A stretch of DNA of 64,000 nucleotides, from NCBI RefSeq assembly GCF_008691045.1, contig NZ_VMSO01000004.1:62001-126000 (forward strand), read 5' to 3'. The position numbers were made by a program, and so were the translations under genes. Positions 1 through 7,773 of this stretch are shown here, in pieces. Numbering within the stretch: position 1 is the first letter of the stretch; each line of letters opens with the position of its first letter. This DNA comes from Mediterraneibacter catenae. Lineage in GTDB: Bacteria > Bacillota > Clostridia > Lachnospirales > Lachnospiraceae. A model generated the notes under the pieces. That model did no database searches, was not told the DNA's origin, and saw nothing but the letters and a program-made list of their open reading frames with translations.

Positions 1-1
1 T

Positions 2-145
2 CACGCTAATATCGAGAAATGGCGCAGGGAGCAGTCGATTATACGCACATACGAGCGGCGTCCGGATCTGTTGGAGAAATGCGAATTGACAGAGAAAGAG
101 AAGCAGTGGCTGAACAGCTACAAAATTTCCGGAAATGGTACTTGA
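2..145 (+). CDS. trmD: tRNA (guanine-N1)-methyltransferase TrmD, C-terminal end (partial)
   Basis: The window opens inside a gene whose last 47 codons can be read in frame from base 2 to a TGA at 143-145. The peptide begins [20 protein letters not shown], which matches the conserved C-terminal region of TrmD (NH-x-IxxWRRxQS). TrmD makes m1G37 in tRNAs reading CNN and some other codons and prevents +1 frameshifting. It directly precedes rplS, the usual order in Firmicutes. The rplS promoter -35 hexamer overlaps the stop codon. The N-terminal SAM-binding knot lies outside the window. Confidence 0.85.
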   Translation, partial: HANIEKWRREQSIIRTYERRPDLLEKCELTEKEKQWLNSYKISGNGT

Positions 146-170
146 AAATCCTGTAGAAATATGGTAAACT
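142..170 (+). promoter_or_regulatory. Sigma-A-type promoter for rplS
   Basis: TTGAAA at 142-147 and TAAACT at 165-170 are separated by 17 bases. The -35 overlaps the trmD stop codon, so rplS can be transcribed independently of the upstream operon. The resulting leader would be about 75 nt before the AAGGAGG ribosome binding site at 237-243. Confidence 0.6.
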
Positions 171-252
171 ACAACAGTTGTGAAAAGAAGAGCGATGGTC
201 CTCTGGCACGATAAGGTGTTAAGAACGTCAAATATTAAGGAGGTCACACAAA

Positions 253-600
253 ATGAATGAGATTATTAAAAAGATTGAAGCAGAGCAGTTAAAAGAAAAT
301 GTACCGCAGTTTCATGTTGGAGATACTGTAAGAGTACACGCTAAGATCAAAGAGGGTAACCGTGAAAGAATCCAGGTATTTGAAGGAACAGTCCTGAAGA
401 AACAGGGCGGCGGTGCAAGAGCTACTTTTACAGTAAGAAAGACATCTAACGGAATCGGCGTTGAAAAGACATGGCCGATCCACTCGCCGCACGTTGAGAA
501 GGTTGAGGTTGTTCGCAGAGGTAAAGTAAGAAGAGCAAAACTGAACTACTTAAGAAAACGTGTAGGAAAAGCTGCAAAGGTAAAAGAATTAGTAAAATAG
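253..600 (+). CDS. rplS: 50S ribosomal protein L19
   Basis: A 115-residue protein of the usual L19 length. It starts [20 protein letters not shown] and carries the family core [28 protein letters not shown] across residues 20-48, then the basic C-terminus typical of an rRNA-binding protein. L19 sits at the 30S-50S interface. The start is supported by AAGGAGG ten bases upstream. An intrinsic terminator at 611-646 ends the unit, so rplS appears to be transcribed alone or with trmD. Confidence 0.97.
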   Translation: MNEIIKKIEAEQLKENVPQFHVGDTVRVHAKIKEGNRERIQVFEGTVLKKQGGGARATFTVRKTSNGIGVEKTWPIHSPHVEKVEVVRRGKVRRAKLNYLRKRVGKAAKVKELVK

Positions 601-610
601 TAACCATGAG

Positions 611-646
611 AGGGACAATTACAGAACTGTATATTGTCCCTTTTTA
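611..646 (+). terminator. Intrinsic terminator after rplS
   Basis: A 9-bp stem AGGGACAAT / ATTGTCCCT with a loop of about 12 bases, followed by TTTTT, lies 11 bases after the rplS stop. Confidence 0.85.
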
Positions 647-673
647 AATATCAGGATCTGATCTGGAGGGAGT

Positions 674-1363
674 ATGCAGGGTTTAGATTTCCGCAGAAAG
701 AGAAGGAAGAGTGACAGCAGAGCAACAGGCAGACCGCGCAGGTCGAGAAGGAGAACGGTGCACAGGGGGCTCCATTTTGATAACGGGAAAGTCCCGCTGC
801 ATTTTGCCAGAGAAAAGACCGGGGTTAACAGGCTGAATGTCAGAGGCATTGTCGTATGGGCGGTAGAGATCCTGATCGTATGCATGCTTGCGGTATTTCT
901 GGTGGCGGCTTTCGGACAACGTGTCAGTACTGCGGGAGATTCCATGTCGCCCGCATTGAAAAACGGAGATGTCCTTTTGATCAATCGGGCGGCTTATCAT
1001 ATTAAGAGTCCTGCAAGAGGAGATATTGTCGCATTCCGGCAGGAGGATAACGGTCATTATTCTGTTAAGAGAATTGTAGGGCTTCCCGGTGAGACAGTGC
1101 AGATCGCAGACGGCAAGGTGCTCATTGACGGGGAAGAAATGACAAAAGATATCTACGTGTCAGATATTGAGTATGCCGGCGAAGCAGTACAGCCGGTTGA
1201 ACTGGGCGATGACGAGTATTTTGTGATAGGTGATAATCATGCGGCAAGTGATGACAGCAGACTGCCGGGGATTGGAAGCATAAGCAGAACGGAAATCTAT
1301 GGTCAGGCATGGTTCATTGTGAGTCCGTTTGAGGATTTTGGATTCATATCGAATGAAGGCTGA
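674..1363 (+). CDS. lepB: Signal peptidase I with a long basic N-terminal extension
   Basis: This is a membrane-anchored serine protease that cleaves signal peptides from exported proteins. Residues 1-55 are strongly basic (RRKRRKSDS, RPRRSRRRT) and presumably cytoplasmic. One membrane segment spans about residues 59-80. The catalytic region follows: GDSMSPAL with Ser90, and SVKRIVGLPGE with Lys132 as general base. The C-terminal box GDNHAASDDSR is also present. At 229 residues it is longer than typical Gram-positive SipS proteins because of the N-terminal tail. The start is supported by GGAGGGAG just upstream. A second paralogue lies at 2307, separated by rbgA. Confidence 0.93.
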   Translation: MQGLDFRRKRRKSDSRATGRPRRSRRRTVHRGLHFDNGKVPLHFAREKTGVNRLNVRGIVVWAVEILIVCMLAVFLVAAFGQRVSTAGDSMSPALKNGDVLLINRAAYHIKSPARGDIVAFRQEDNGHYSVKRIVGLPGETVQIADGKVLIDGEEMTKDIYVSDIEYAGEAVQPVELGDDEYFVIGDNHAASDDSRLPGIGSISRTEIYGQAWFIVSPFEDFGFISNEG

Positions 1364-1407
1364 TTTATATCTGACAGGCAAAGCAGAACTTGATAAGGAG
1401 GGAAATC

Positions 1408-2253
1408 ATGCATTTTCAGTGGTATCCGGGACATATGACGAAAGCCCGGAGGATGATGCAGGAAAATATAAAACTGATCGATCTGATCATTGAACTGGTG
1501 GACGCGAGGATTCCGCTTTCGAGCAGAAATCCTGATATTGACGAACTGGGAAAAGGCAAAGCGCGCCTGATCCTTCTCAATAAAGCAGATCTGGCAGAGG
1601 ATCGTATAAATGACGAGTGGATCGCTTATTTTAAAGATAAGGGATATTCTGCTGTGAAGGTGAATTCAAAAAAAGGCGGCGGGATCAAATCGATTCAGTC
1701 GGTTATTCAGGAAGCCTGCCGGGAAAAGACGGAACGTGACAGGAAAAGAGGTATTTTAAACCGTCCCGTGCGAGCAATGGTGGTAGGGATCCCGAATGTT
1801 GGAAAATCCACGTTTATCAATGCTCTTGCTGGAAAAGCCTGTGCAAAGACGGGAAATAAACCGGGAGTGACAAAAGGAAAGCAGTGGATCAGGCTCAATA
1901 AAAGTGTGGAGCTCCTCGATACACCGGGAATCCTCTGGCCGAAGTTTGAAGATCAGGAAGTCGGCCTGAAACTTGCTTTTATCGGTTCGATCAAAGATGA
2001 AATCCTTCAGACAGAAGAACTGGCAGCGGAGCTGGTGAAGTTTATGGGAAATTCGTATCCCGGTGTCCTGGAAGAGAAATATGCCATTCCGGAACCGGGG
2101 GACGCGTATGAATGTCTTGCAGAAATTGCAAAGAGCAGACACTGCCTTGTGCGGGGCAGCGAACTGGATACGGAGAAAGCTGCCGCTATCCTTTTGGACG
2201 ATTTCAGAGGAGGAAGACTGGGCAGGATCACACTTGAGACACCTGAGAAATAG
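1408..2253 (+). CDS. rbgA: Ribosome biogenesis GTPase RbgA (YlqF)
   Basis: A circularly permuted GTPase needed for late 50S assembly. The G motifs appear in the permuted order: NKAD (G4) at residues 58-61, GIPNVGKST (G1) at 127-135 and DTPG (G3) at 171-174. The N-terminus MHFQWYPGHMTKA is the family hallmark. I chose ATG 1408 because AAGGAGGG sits 7-8 bases upstream; a TTG at 1390 would add six residues but lacks support. The product has 281 residues, the usual length. It lies between two lepB genes, as in other Clostridia. Confidence 0.95.
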   Translation: MHFQWYPGHMTKARRMMQENIKLIDLIIELVDARIPLSSRNPDIDELGKGKARLILLNKADLAEDRINDEWIAYFKDKGYSAVKVNSKKGGGIKSIQSVIQEACREKTERDRKRGILNRPVRAMVVGIPNVGKSTFINALAGKACAKTGNKPGVTKGKQWIRLNKSVELLDTPGILWPKFEDQEVGLKLAFIGSIKDEILQTEELAAELVKFMGNSYPGVLEEKYAIPEPGDAYECLAEIAKSRHCLVRGSELDTEKAAAILLDDFRGGRLGRITLETPEK

Positions 2254-2306
2254 AAATGGGTGTTTATAGACATGCGTACAGACGCAGCAGGAAAGGCGGG
2301 CGTAAT

Positions 2307-2843
2307 ATGAAAGGCATTATAAAAGAGCTCTTAGGCTGGATTGTATTTATATTTATTGTTGTGGCGGCATCCTATCTGGTCGTTACATATGTAGGTCAGA
2401 GAACGGAGGTGAGCGGTTCTTCAATGGAAACGACGCTCTCGGACGGGGATCAGCTTATTGTGGATAAGATATCTTACAGGTTCAGAGAACCGAACCGTTA
2501 CGATATCGTTGTATTCCCTTACCATTACGAAGAGAATACATACTATATAAAGAGGATCATCGGGCTTCCGGGAGAGACGGTGCAGATCGTGGACGGAACT
2601 GTATGGATAGACGGCCAGCCACTGAATGAACATTATGGAAATGAAGTGATGGAAGATCCCGGACTTGCCGCAGATCCGATCACCCTGGGGGATGACGAAT
2701 ATTTTGTGCTTGGGGACAACCGCAATAACAGCCAGGACAGCCGTGCCGCAAATGTGGGGCTGATACACCGGGACGAACTGCTTGGTCGGGCGTGGGTAAA
2801 AATATGGCCGCTCAGTGATTTTGGAGTAATAAAGCATGAGTAA
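2307..2843 (+). CDS. lepB: Signal peptidase I, second copy
   Basis: A 178-residue signal peptidase with a short cytoplasmic N-terminus, a membrane segment at about residues 9-28, catalytic Ser39 in SGSSMETTL, and Lys82 in YIKRIIGLPGETVQI. The C-terminal box GDNRNNSQDSR is intact. ATG 2307 gives the standard N-terminus MKGIIKELLGW; an upstream ATG at 2256 would add 17 basic residues but has no ribosome binding site. The C-terminus overlaps the rnhB start by 8 bases, indicating translational coupling. Compared with the copy at 674 it lacks the long basic tail, so the two may differ in partners or substrates. Confidence 0.93.
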   Translation: MKGIIKELLGWIVFIFIVVAASYLVVTYVGQRTEVSGSSMETTLSDGDQLIVDKISYRFREPNRYDIVVFPYHYEENTYYIKRIIGLPGETVQIVDGTVWIDGQPLNEHYGNEVMEDPGLAADPITLGDDEYFVLGDNRNNSQDSRAANVGLIHRDELLGRAWVKIWPLSDFGVIKHE

Positions 2844-3600
2844 AAGCGTTGCAGAGATAAAACAGGAGTTTGAGAAGGCTGGGGAAAAGGAATGGCCGCT
2901 CCTGTGGGAAAGATATAGTACTGATGAGCGGTCAGGAGTCATAAATATAATAAAAAAATATCAAAAGAAATTTATAAATTTACAAGAAGAGAGGGCGCGG
3001 CTTGTCTCAATGAGAAAATACGAGGAGCAGTACAGGGACTGCCGGCTCATCTGCGGTATTGACGAAGCCGGGCGGGGCCCATTGGCCGGTCCTGTGGTTG
3101 CAGGGGCAGTCATTCTGCCGGCAGACTGCGAGATCCTCTATCTCAATGACTCAAAGAAACTTTCCGCAGCAAAGAGGGAACAGCTCTATGACGAGATCAT
3201 GGAGAAAGCCGTTGCGGTCGGAGTCGGTATGGCGGGGCCTGCCCGGATCGATGAGATCAATATTCTTCAGGCAACATATGAAGCTATGAGAGCAGCGGTA
3301 TTTGATCTGGGAGTGAAACCGGACATTCTGCTGAATGACGCTGTAACGATCCCCGGGATAGAGATTCCGCAGGTGCCGATCATAAAGGGAGATGCCAGGA
3401 GCGTGTCCATCGCGGCGGCGAGTATCATTGCAAAGGTGACGAGGGACCGGCTGATGGTCCAGTATGATGAAGTGCTGCCCGGATATGGCTTTGCAAGGCA
3501 TAAAGGCTATGGATCAAAGGAGCATATAGAGGCAATCCGGGAACTGGGACCGACGCCGATCCACAGGAGGTCTTTTATCGGCAACTTTATCGGCGGCTGA
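2836..3600 (+). CDS. rnhB: Ribonuclease HII
   Basis: This enzyme removes ribonucleotides and RNA-DNA hybrids. The core begins at about residue 72 with CGIDEAGRGPLAGPVVAGAV, supplying the acidic pair Asp76/Glu77; a further metal-site Asp lies in LLNDAVTI, and AAASIIAKVTRD follows. The 70-residue N-terminal extension is typical of Firmicutes RNase HII. The start overlaps the end of lepB. The C-terminus HRRSFIGNFIGG is typical. Confidence 0.95.
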   Translation: MSKSVAEIKQEFEKAGEKEWPLLWERYSTDERSGVINIIKKYQKKFINLQEERARLVSMRKYEEQYRDCRLICGIDEAGRGPLAGPVVAGAVILPADCEILYLNDSKKLSAAKREQLYDEIMEKAVAVGVGMAGPARIDEINILQATYEAMRAAVFDLGVKPDILLNDAVTIPGIEIPQVPIIKGDARSVSIAAASIIAKVTRDRLMVQYDEVLPGYGFARHKGYGSKEHIEAIRELGPTPIHRRSFIGNFIGG

Positions 3601-3631
3601 TATGCATATACAAAGAGAAAATTGTTGATCT

Positions 3632-4015
3632 ATGACAGAAATTGAAGAAAAGAGAAATAAAAGACAGACCGGTGCGTATTATGAGCAGGCGGCAGGATGT
3701 TATCTTGAGCGGCTCGGATATGAGGTGCTGGAATATAATTACAGGTGCAGGTCGGGCGAGATTGACATTGTTGCAAAAGATGGTGAATATATCGTGTTCT
3801 GCGAGGTGAAGTTCCGTTCTGATGAGCGGAAGGGGAATCCGCTGGAGGCGGTGGACTCTAGAAAGCAGAAGGTTATCTTCCGATGTGCAATGCATTATTT
3901 GTCTGAACACCGTCTAAAAGACGCGTCCTGCCGGTTCGATGTAATAGGGATTGAGGGAAACGACGGGATGAGAAGTGCAAAAGTAACACATATTAAAAAT
4001 GCATTTACCGGGTAA
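3632..4015 (+). CDS. yraN: YraN family (UPF0102) putative endonuclease-fold protein
   Basis: A 127-residue protein with the UPF0102 signature: an N-terminal GAYYEQAAGCYLERLGY helix, then SGEIDIVAKDGEYIVFCEVK. Glu43, Asp45, Glu58 and Lys60 form a PD-(D/E)XK-like set. Its cellular substrate is not established. It commonly follows rnhB, as here, pointing to a link with nucleic-acid maintenance. The next gene starts within about 30 bases, so the two are probably cotranscribed. Confidence 0.85.
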   Translation: MTEIEEKRNKRQTGAYYEQAAGCYLERLGYEVLEYNYRCRSGEIDIVAKDGEYIVFCEVKFRSDERKGNPLEAVDSRKQKVIFRCAMHYLSEHRLKDASCRFDVIGIEGNDGMRSAKVTHIKNAFTG

Positions 4016-4042
4016 ATGGGTGAGGACAGGAGAAGTACAGTC

Positions 4043-4891
4043 ATGAGTCTTGGTCTGATTTATAAAAATGAAACACATATATTTAATGAAATAGAAAAAG
4101 AAACACCATATCTTTCCTACCCGCTGTTTGAGAAAACAGGACTGGTGAGACATGCATTTTCTACACGGCTGGGCGGAGTGAGCGGGGGATATTATTCCTC
4201 GCTGAACTTAAGCTTTGACCGCGGTGATAAAAAGGAAGCTGTGGCAGAGAACTTCAGGCGCATCGGAGATGCAATAGGGGTAAGTTGTGAGGATATGGTG
4301 CTCTCAAAGCAGACTCACACTACAAATGTACGCGTGGTCACGGAAGAGGACAGAGGAAAAGGGATCACAAGAGACAGGGACTATACAGATGTCGACGGTC
4401 TTGTGACGAATATCCCTGGGATCTGTCTGGTGACATCATATGCGGACTGTGTGCCGCTCTATTTCGTAGATCCGGTCCGGAAAGTGATCGGACTGAGCCA
4501 TTCGGGCTGGCGCGGAACCGTCGGAAAGATCGGGAAGAAAACAGTACAGATCATGCAGGAGAAATTTTCTTCTGATCCCGCAGATATACTTGCGGCGGTA
4601 GGACCGTCTGTCTGCATGGACTGTTACGAAGTGAGTGAGGATGTAATCATCAAATTTAAACATAATTTTGATAAAAGATTCTGGGGAGAACTCTTCTATG
4701 AGAAGGCGGACGGAAAATATCAGCTTGATCTCTGGAAAGCGAACGAATTGATCTTCCTTGAGTCGGGGATCATTCCGGAACATATTGCAGTAACTAATGT
4801 CTGTACGCACTGCAACAGTCGGATTCTCTACTCTCATCGTGCGATGGGGGATAAGAGAGGAAATCTGTGTGCGTTTCTGGCATTGAAATAA
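4043..4891 (+). CDS. pgeF: YfiH/LACC1-type peptidoglycan editing factor / purine nucleoside phosphorylase family
   Basis: A 282-residue member of the multicopper polyphenol oxidase-like family, now linked to peptidoglycan proofreading and purine nucleoside phosphorolysis. The three zinc ligands are visible: His92 in SKQTHT, Cys136 in SYADCVPL, and His153 in LSHSGWRGT. GPSVCMDCYEV follows. I prefer ATG 4043 because AGGAGA lies 9 bases upstream; ATG 4016 overlaps the yraN stop but has no clear site. It is in the same orientation as yraN and mscS. Confidence 0.88.
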   Translation: MSLGLIYKNETHIFNEIEKETPYLSYPLFEKTGLVRHAFSTRLGGVSGGYYSSLNLSFDRGDKKEAVAENFRRIGDAIGVSCEDMVLSKQTHTTNVRVVTEEDRGKGITRDRDYTDVDGLVTNIPGICLVTSYADCVPLYFVDPVRKVIGLSHSGWRGTVGKIGKKTVQIMQEKFSSDPADILAAVGPSVCMDCYEVSEDVIIKFKHNFDKRFWGELFYEKADGKYQLDLWKANELIFLESGIIPEHIAVTNVCTHCNSRILYSHRAMGDKRGNLCAFLALK

Positions 4892-4909
4892 GGTCGGGAG
4901 GTATGTGAC

Positions 4910-5884
4910 ATGATTTGGGATATCATGCAGACGGGAAGAAGTATAATGGCAGGAACAGCAGGAGTCACAGATGCGACGGACGAATCGGTCAGTGATATGA
5001 TCGATACGGCAGCAGAGGCAACAAGCGAAGCTGCGCAGGAAGTCAACCAGCTTGTGAAGTTCGTACAGGATAACATTCCGAATATTATCGGATTCGGGAT
5101 TAAAGTGCTGCTTGCACTTCTGTTTTTCTTTCTGGGCGGTAAACTGATAAAATGGCTCAGGAAAGTTGTACGCCGTTCCTTTGAACGGACGAATATGGAT
5201 GCAGGGGTAGCACAGTTTGTTGATTCCATGCTGAAATTCGGACTTTATGCGCTGCTGATTTTTATGATTGCGACAAATTTCGGTATTGAGACATCTTCGA
5301 TTGCAGCCCTGATCGCATCTGCCGGTGTTGCGGTAGGTCTTGCGCTGCAGGGCAGCCTCTCTAATTTTGCAGGCGGTATTCTGATCCTGTTGCTAAAACC
5401 ATTTGCAGTAGGCGATTATATTGTGGTGACTCAGGAAGGAATCGAAGGAACTGTAAAAGAAATCCAGATTTTCTATACAAAGATGGCCACAGTGGATAAT
5501 CAGACCGTTGTTGTTCCGAACAGTATTCTGACAAGCAATAGCCTGACAAATGTGACCGCGAGACCGGAAAGACAGCTTGACCTCAAAGTCGGGATTGGTT
5601 ACGAGTCAGACCTGAAAAAGGCTAAGAAGCTGATCGAAGATATGCTGTATACCGATCCTTCCGTGATCCAGGACGAAGAAATCAAAGTATTTGTGGACTC
5701 TCTCGGAGACAGCGCTGTGGTGATCGGTCTGCGTGCATGGGTAAAAACCGAAGAATACTGGGCGACAAGATGGCGTCTTCTGGAGCAGATTAAGGTGACG
5801 TTTGACGCGGAGGGAATCGAGATTCCGTACAATCAGCTCACGGTAAATGTGAAGACGGAACAGCCAGAACTGTTGCGAAAATGA
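4910..5884 (+). CDS. MscS-type small-conductance mechanosensitive channel
   Basis: A 324-residue membrane protein. An N-terminal acidic, Ala/Glu-rich stretch (residues 15-55) precedes three membrane segments at roughly 63-80, 105-125 and 130-165. The third is the Gly/Ala-rich pore helix (ASAGVAVGLALQGSLSNFAGG), followed by GDYIVVTQEGIEGTVKEI and VVVPNSILTSNSL of the MscS beta domain. It would release solutes on hypo-osmotic shock. GGGAGG lies 9-10 bases before the start. It ends shortly before the tRNA-Thr promoter. Confidence 0.93.
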   Translation: MIWDIMQTGRSIMAGTAGVTDATDESVSDMIDTAAEATSEAAQEVNQLVKFVQDNIPNIIGFGIKVLLALLFFFLGGKLIKWLRKVVRRSFERTNMDAGVAQFVDSMLKFGLYALLIFMIATNFGIETSSIAALIASAGVAVGLALQGSLSNFAGGILILLLKPFAVGDYIVVTQEGIEGTVKEIQIFYTKMATVDNQTVVVPNSILTSNSLTNVTARPERQLDLKVGIGYESDLKKAKKLIEDMLYTDPSVIQDEEIKVFVDSLGDSAVVIGLRAWVKTEEYWATRWRLLEQIKVTFDAEGIEIPYNQLTVNVKTEQPELLRK

Positions 5885-5903
5885 GAATTCTATGAAAAAA
5901 CAG

Positions 5904-5932
5904 TTGAAATTTAATCTGAAAAGAGATATAAT
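5904..5932 (+). promoter_or_regulatory. Strong promoter for tRNA-Thr
   Basis: TTGAAA at 5904-5909 and a consensus TATAAT at 5927-5932 with a 17-base spacer, about 30 bases upstream of the tRNA. Confidence 0.8.
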
Positions 5933-5962
5933 ATCTAAGGTTCGTCGAGGTACGAGCCATAA

Positions 5963-6035
5963 GCCGGAATAGCTCAGTCGGTAGAGCACTTCACTCGTAA
6001 TGAAGGGGTCGTCAGTTCAAGTCTGATTTCCGGCT
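5963..6035 (+). tRNA. tRNA-Thr (anticodon CGU)
   Basis: A 73-nt cloverleaf. The acceptor stem is GCCGGAA / TTCCGGC, the D arm GCTC/GAGC, the anticodon stem CTTCA/TGAAG with loop CTCGTAA (anticodon CGT at 5996-5998), and the T arm GTCAG-TTCAAGT-CTGAT. The discriminator base is T and CCA is not encoded. It reads ACG codons. It has its own promoter and a terminator at 6046-6086, so it is a single-gene unit. Confidence 0.95.
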
Positions 6036-6045
6036 TTATCAAAAA

Positions 6046-6086
6046 GAGGCGCAATCCCAGTGGTTTTAAGGGGCTGCGCCTTTTTC
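6046..6086 (+). terminator. Intrinsic terminator after tRNA-Thr
   Basis: Stem AGGCGCA / TGCGCCT followed by TTTTTCT. The A-run before the stem means it could also act on the other strand. Confidence 0.8.
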
Positions 6087-6125
6087 TAAAATATAGGATA
6101 TATAATAATATAAGGAGGAGAGAAT

Positions 6126-6521
6126 ATGAAACCGTCAAAAGAGACTGTGGAGCTGTTTCAGAACGACCGGTTTGCGACAGAGAACGGAGCGGTGATCGAG
6201 GAAGTTGACGACCACTATGCGAAATGCAGTCTGAAGATTGAGAACCGGCACCGCAATGCCATGGGCGCGGTCATGGGCGGCGTTTATTTCACACTTGCAG
6301 ACTTTGCCCTGGCGGTAGCGAGCAACTGGCAGAAAATGGGATATGTCTCTCTGAATTCGGAGATTACGTATCTGACAGCGGCAAAAGGCGGGAAGCTGAT
6401 TGCGGAAGCGTCCTGCGTGAAGAACGGCAGGACGACAGGATACTATCGGATCGATGTCAGAGACGAACTGGGAAATCTGGCGGCGGCGGTTACAGCTACA
6501 ACATTTTGTGTGGCAAAATAG
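6126..6521 (+). CDS. PaaI-type hotdog-fold acyl-CoA thioesterase
   Basis: A 131-residue single-domain hotdog protein. The motif RHRNAMGAVMGGVYFTLADFA (residues 41-61) matches the PaaI/4HBT hotdog helix, where NxxGxxHGG is usual; here His is replaced by Met (AVMGG), as in some family members. It would hydrolyse an acyl-CoA or acyl-thioester; the substrate cannot be told. AAGGAGGAG precedes the start. It is followed 34 bases later by a DUF362/ferredoxin gene in the same orientation. Confidence 0.82.
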   Translation: MKPSKETVELFQNDRFATENGAVIEEVDDHYAKCSLKIENRHRNAMGAVMGGVYFTLADFALAVASNWQKMGYVSLNSEITYLTAAKGGKLIAEASCVKNGRTTGYYRIDVRDELGNLAAAVTATTFCVAK

Positions 6522-6555
6522 AGTGCTCTGAATTTAGCAGGAGGAAAAACAGATT

Positions 6556-7680
6556 ATGGAAAAATCAAAAGTATACTTTACAGATATGCGAGCTCTTCCG
6601 GGTACAAATCTTCCGGACAAGTTAAAGAAACTGATTCTCAAAGCGGGAATCGGTGAGATTGATTTCGAGAAGAAGATGACGGCTATTAAGATCCATTTCG
6701 GGGAACCGGGCAATCTTTCTTTTCTGAGGCCGAATTATGCGAAAGCGGTTGCGGATGTAGTGAAAGAGCTGGGAGGCCGCCCCTTCCTGACAGATTGCAA
6801 TACCCTGTATGTAGGCCGGAGAAAAGATGCGCTTGAGCATCTGAGCGCAGCGTATGAGAATGGTTTCAATCTTCTCTCCACGGGATGTCACATTATCATC
6901 GGAGACGGACTGAAAGGAACAGATGATGTCAGTGTCCCGGTGGAGGGCGGAACCCTTGTCAAAGAGGCGAAGATCGGCAAAGCTATTATGGATGCGGACG
7001 TGTTCATCAGCCTGAGCCATTTCAAGGGACATGAGATGACAGGATTCGGCGGGTGCTTCAAAAATATCGGCATGGGATGCGGGAGCCGTGCGGGTAAGAT
7101 GGAGCAGCATAACAGTGGAAAACCTTCTGTGGATCAGTCAGTCTGCGTGGGATGTCGTGTCTGTTCGAGAAACTGCGCCCATGGAGCGATATCATTTCCG
7201 GAGAAGAAAGCGGTCATTGACCACGGAAAATGTGTCGGATGCGGACGGTGTCTCGGAGCATGTAACTTCGATGCGATCTACAATGAGAATTCATCTGCAG
7301 TAAAAGAGCTGAATATCAAGATGGCAGAGTACACTAAAGCTGTTGTGTCCGGACGACCGGCCTTTCATATCAGCCTTGTTATTGATGTGTCCCCTTACTG
7401 TGACTGCCACCCGGAGAATGACGTGCCGATCCTGCCGGATGTAGGGATGTTTGCAAGCTTTGATCCGGTAGCTCTGGATCAGGCTTGTGCGGATGCATGC
7501 AATGCACAGCAGCCGATGCAGGGAAGTATCCTGGACGAGCACATCCATGAAGAGGGTTTCTGTGATCATCATGACCACTTTGCCAATACGACTCCGGAGA
7601 GCGAGTGGGAGACCTGCCTGGCACATGCGCAGGAGATCGGGCTTGGCAGCAGGGAGTATGAGCTGATCGAGGTGAAATAA
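6556..7680 (+). CDS. DUF362 protein with two [4Fe-4S] ferredoxin motifs
   Basis: A 374-residue protein with DUF362 halves flanking a bacterial ferredoxin insert. Two C-x2-C-x2-C-x3-C clusters are intact: Cys197/200/203/207 and Cys226/229/232/236. The DUF362 part includes KIHFGEPGNLSFLRP and SHFKGHEMTGFGGCFKNIGMG. It is presumably a cytoplasmic electron carrier or redox-linked enzyme; the biochemical role of the family is not settled. CAGGAGG precedes the start. No signal peptide or membrane segment is seen. Confidence 0.87.
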   Translation: MEKSKVYFTDMRALPGTNLPDKLKKLILKAGIGEIDFEKKMTAIKIHFGEPGNLSFLRPNYAKAVADVVKELGGRPFLTDCNTLYVGRRKDALEHLSAAYENGFNLLSTGCHIIIGDGLKGTDDVSVPVEGGTLVKEAKIGKAIMDADVFISLSHFKGHEMTGFGGCFKNIGMGCGSRAGKMEQHNSGKPSVDQSVCVGCRVCSRNCAHGAISFPEKKAVIDHGKCVGCGRCLGACNFDAIYNENSSAVKELNIKMAEYTKAVVSGRPAFHISLVIDVSPYCDCHPENDVPILPDVGMFASFDPVALDQACADACNAQQPMQGSILDEHIHEEGFCDHHDHFANTTPESEWETCLAHAQEIGLGSREYELIEVK

Positions 7681-7773
7681 AGACGGAGAAAAGGTGTGCG
7701 GGCATAAGACATGATTTGAAATAGATAGTCGGCCGGACACTGATAGAAAAAAGGAAAAGAGAGGAAAGCTACA

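Noticed and set aside
171-236. A known L19 ribosomal-protein leader RNA.
   Set aside because: The leader length is plausible, but I could not match a consensus structure by eye.
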